Shown here in pieces: positions 5,350 through 6,597 of a stretch of 6,597 nucleotides of DNA. Position numbers and translations under genes: made by a program. Numbering within the stretch: the first letter of the stretch is position 1; every line of letters begins with the position of its first letter. Source of the DNA: Bacteroidota bacterium (lineage in GTDB: Bacteria; Bacteroidota; Bacteroidia; Flavobacteriales_D; Crocinitomicaceae); assembly GCA_006226555.1 (NCBI GenBank), contig SBGS01000211.1, positions 1 to 6,597 on the forward strand, written 5' to 3'. The notes beneath the pieces were generated by a model. The model had not been told where the DNA came from. It saw only the letters and a program-made list of their open reading frames with translations, and ran no database searches.

Positions 5350-6597
5350 CTAATCTTCAGGAAGTACTGCACTCTGAATCGGAGGTACTTCGCGCTGTTC
5401 TCGTTTACGTTTTATCGGATATTTCTTGTTTTCAGCTGATCTGAAAATATCAAAGAAATATTGGATCATTTTAAGCTCTGAGGTTTTGTTGTATTCCTCC
5501 TTATAGGTAACACCAATTCCTTGTGTGAATTTACCTGCGTCACTCTGTAGAATGATGGATTGGTCATTTGACTCATTAAATATCTTGCCTCTGAATGTAC
5601 CACTCTCGTTGATCAGGTATTCTACGGTAATATCACCGATGAAGTCTGTTTGAGCTCCTTCGCTCTGAACGGTGTTTTCTACTCCAAAACTTCCCGTTAC
5701 TATCAATCGGTCATTCAGGAATGTTCTGGATACCATAAATTCATACTGTTTATCTCCGCTGTACCTGTCTTTGGCAAAGTTCACTCCCAGATCGTAATCG
5801 TCACTCACTGTGCTCAGAATCGAATTGATCTGATTTGTCAAAAGTTGTTCGCCCACATCTCCGCGACCACTGTATGAAGAGGTGTTTAACGATTGGAATT
5901 TTCTGAAGAGCAGGAGAGAGAAGAACTGTCGGTTTAACTCGTCTTGATCCGCCGTGATCCTATTAATAAGTGATTTGGCGATCTCATCAGCTTGTGGAGC
6001 TTTAATGTCGAATTTTATGGTAGGCCTCAGTAATGACTCCGACAGATTCATGTAACATAATACGGGCTGATGAACTCCGGATCCCGTTGCAACCAATTGA
6101 TCATCTGAAATAGCTGAAATATTGGCGTTTACTTTGTAATAGGTTTTAAGGTCGAGAATCGCATCATATGGGTCTCCTGTCCAGCTGATCTTACCACCTT
6201 TTTCTATGAAGAACTGTTTTTTAATGATATTCATGGCGAAGTCGTAGATCCCACTTTCTACGGTATATGTACCGTTCATGGTAACTTCCCCAAGATTATT
6301 TACTCCAATATTAATATCTCCTGAACCCGTCGCAGATATAATGTCTCCGATGTTCTCATCGAAAATGATCTCTACGGTTGCATCCGGGGTGGCATGGAAA
6401 TTCAAATTCAAAGAAACACCTGTGAGGTCAAATTTTTGCTCGATCTCATTTTCAAATGTGTCCTCAATTTCTTCCTTGAAGACAATGAAGCTCGTCTCGC
6501 TGTCGATCTCACCCATACCGTACATTGGGATCTTAATGTGGGTTCCTTTTTGCGTAGTCATGTCCACATTTATCTCCAGGTTATTTGTGTAACCAAA
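5350..6597 (-). CDS. tamB: TamB-family translocation and assembly protein, C-terminal part (5' end beyond the window)
   Basis: The frame is open to the right edge without a start codon, so this is the last 415 residues of a longer protein; a GTG at 6567 is internal, not a start. The part seen matches the TamB C-terminal domain (formerly DUF490): a beta-rich, amphipathic stretch with the hallmark GDINIGVNNLGEVTMNGTY (93-111), SGIYDF (115-120), FFIEKGGKISWTGDPYDA (129-146), then RPTIKFDIKAPQA (191-203). Full-length Bacteroidetes members usually exceed 1000 residues. TamB is anchored in the inner membrane, spans the periplasm and works with an outer-membrane partner (TamA, or lipoprotein TamL in Bacteroidetes) in outer-membrane protein insertion or lipid transport. 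The C-terminus ends in a basic, proline-containing tail (KKYPIKRKREQREVPP), whose role is unknown. Family assignment is firm; the exact partner is outside the window. Confidence 0.93.
   Translation of the reverse strand, partial: FGYTNNLEINVDMTTQKGTHIKIPMYGMGEIDSETSFIVFKEEIEDTFENEIEQKFDLTGVSLNLNFHATPDATVEIIFDENIGDIISATGSGDINIGVNNLGEVTMNGTYTVESGIYDFAMNIIKKQFFIEKGGKISWTGDPYDAILDLKTYYKVNANISAISDDQLVATGSGVHQPVLCYMNLSESLLRPTIKFDIKAPQADEIAKSLINRITADQDELNRQFFSLLLFRKFQSLNTSSYSGRGDVGEQLLTNQINSILSTVSDDYDLGVNFAKDRYSGDKQYEFMVSRTFLNDRLIVTGSFGVENTVQSEGAQTDFIGDITVEYLINESGTFRGKIFNESNDQSIILQSDAGKFTQGIGVTYKEEYNKTSELKMIQYFFDIFRSAENKKYPIKRKREQREVPPIQSAVLPED

Noticed and set aside
5163..5444. Plus-strand open frame across the accC-tamB junction
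   Set aside because: It lies mostly over two certain minus-strand genes and shows no domain or credible start region.
6565..6567. GTG as the start of a 405-residue protein
   Set aside because: The frame runs on to the window edge with coding-like residues, and TamB proteins are much longer, so this codon is an internal valine.
1..6597. CRISPR array, insertion sequence, toxin-antitoxin or defence system
   Set aside because: No spaced direct repeats, terminal inverted repeats with a transposase, or matching protein motifs were found; nearly all sequence is explained by housekeeping genes and tRNAs.

Overview
The window looks like ordinary chromosomal sequence from a Bacteroidota (Bacteroidetes) bacterium, probably of the Flavobacteriales/Cytophagales type. 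This rests on several cues: low to moderate GC, protein starts without convincing Shine-Dalgarno sites, Bacteroidetes-style promoters (TTTG, a spacer of about 18-19 bases, then TAnnTTTG) in front of tRNA genes, tRNA genes without an encoded CCA, a Bacteroidetes-like TamB C-terminus and a propionyl-type biotin carboxylase. The genus cannot be named from the sequence alone.

Layout. Positions 1-50 are markedly GC-rich (31 of 50 bases) and unlike the rest. Positions 66-466 (+) hold a small multi-pass membrane protein of unknown function, apparently broken by a one-base shift in a T-rich stretch near 91-99. A two-way terminator (494-527) separates it from everything else, which is on the minus strand.

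Reading the minus strand from right to left: the 3' part of tamB (cut by the right edge), accC-type biotin carboxylase, sucC (succinyl-CoA synthetase beta), a strong terminator, map (methionine aminopeptidase) overlapped by 4 bases (ATGA) with an unknown 188-residue membrane protein, then three tRNA genes, Ser(GCU), Pro(UGG) and Arg(UCU). Each tRNA is followed by a T-run or a hairpin plus T-run. Two extra hairpins sit between tRNA-Pro and tRNA-Arg.

How the genes relate. AccC and SucC both handle CoA thioesters. If AccC serves propionyl-CoA carboxylase, its product feeds the methylmalonyl-CoA route to succinyl-CoA, the substrate of SucCD; this is inference only. TamB belongs to outer-membrane biogenesis, and MAP trims initiator methionine from new proteins. 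No phage, insertion sequence, CRISPR array, toxin-antitoxin or defence system could be supported. The points most worth checking are the broken small membrane protein, the foreign-looking left end, the conserved-looking map/membrane-protein overlap and the intergenic hairpins.
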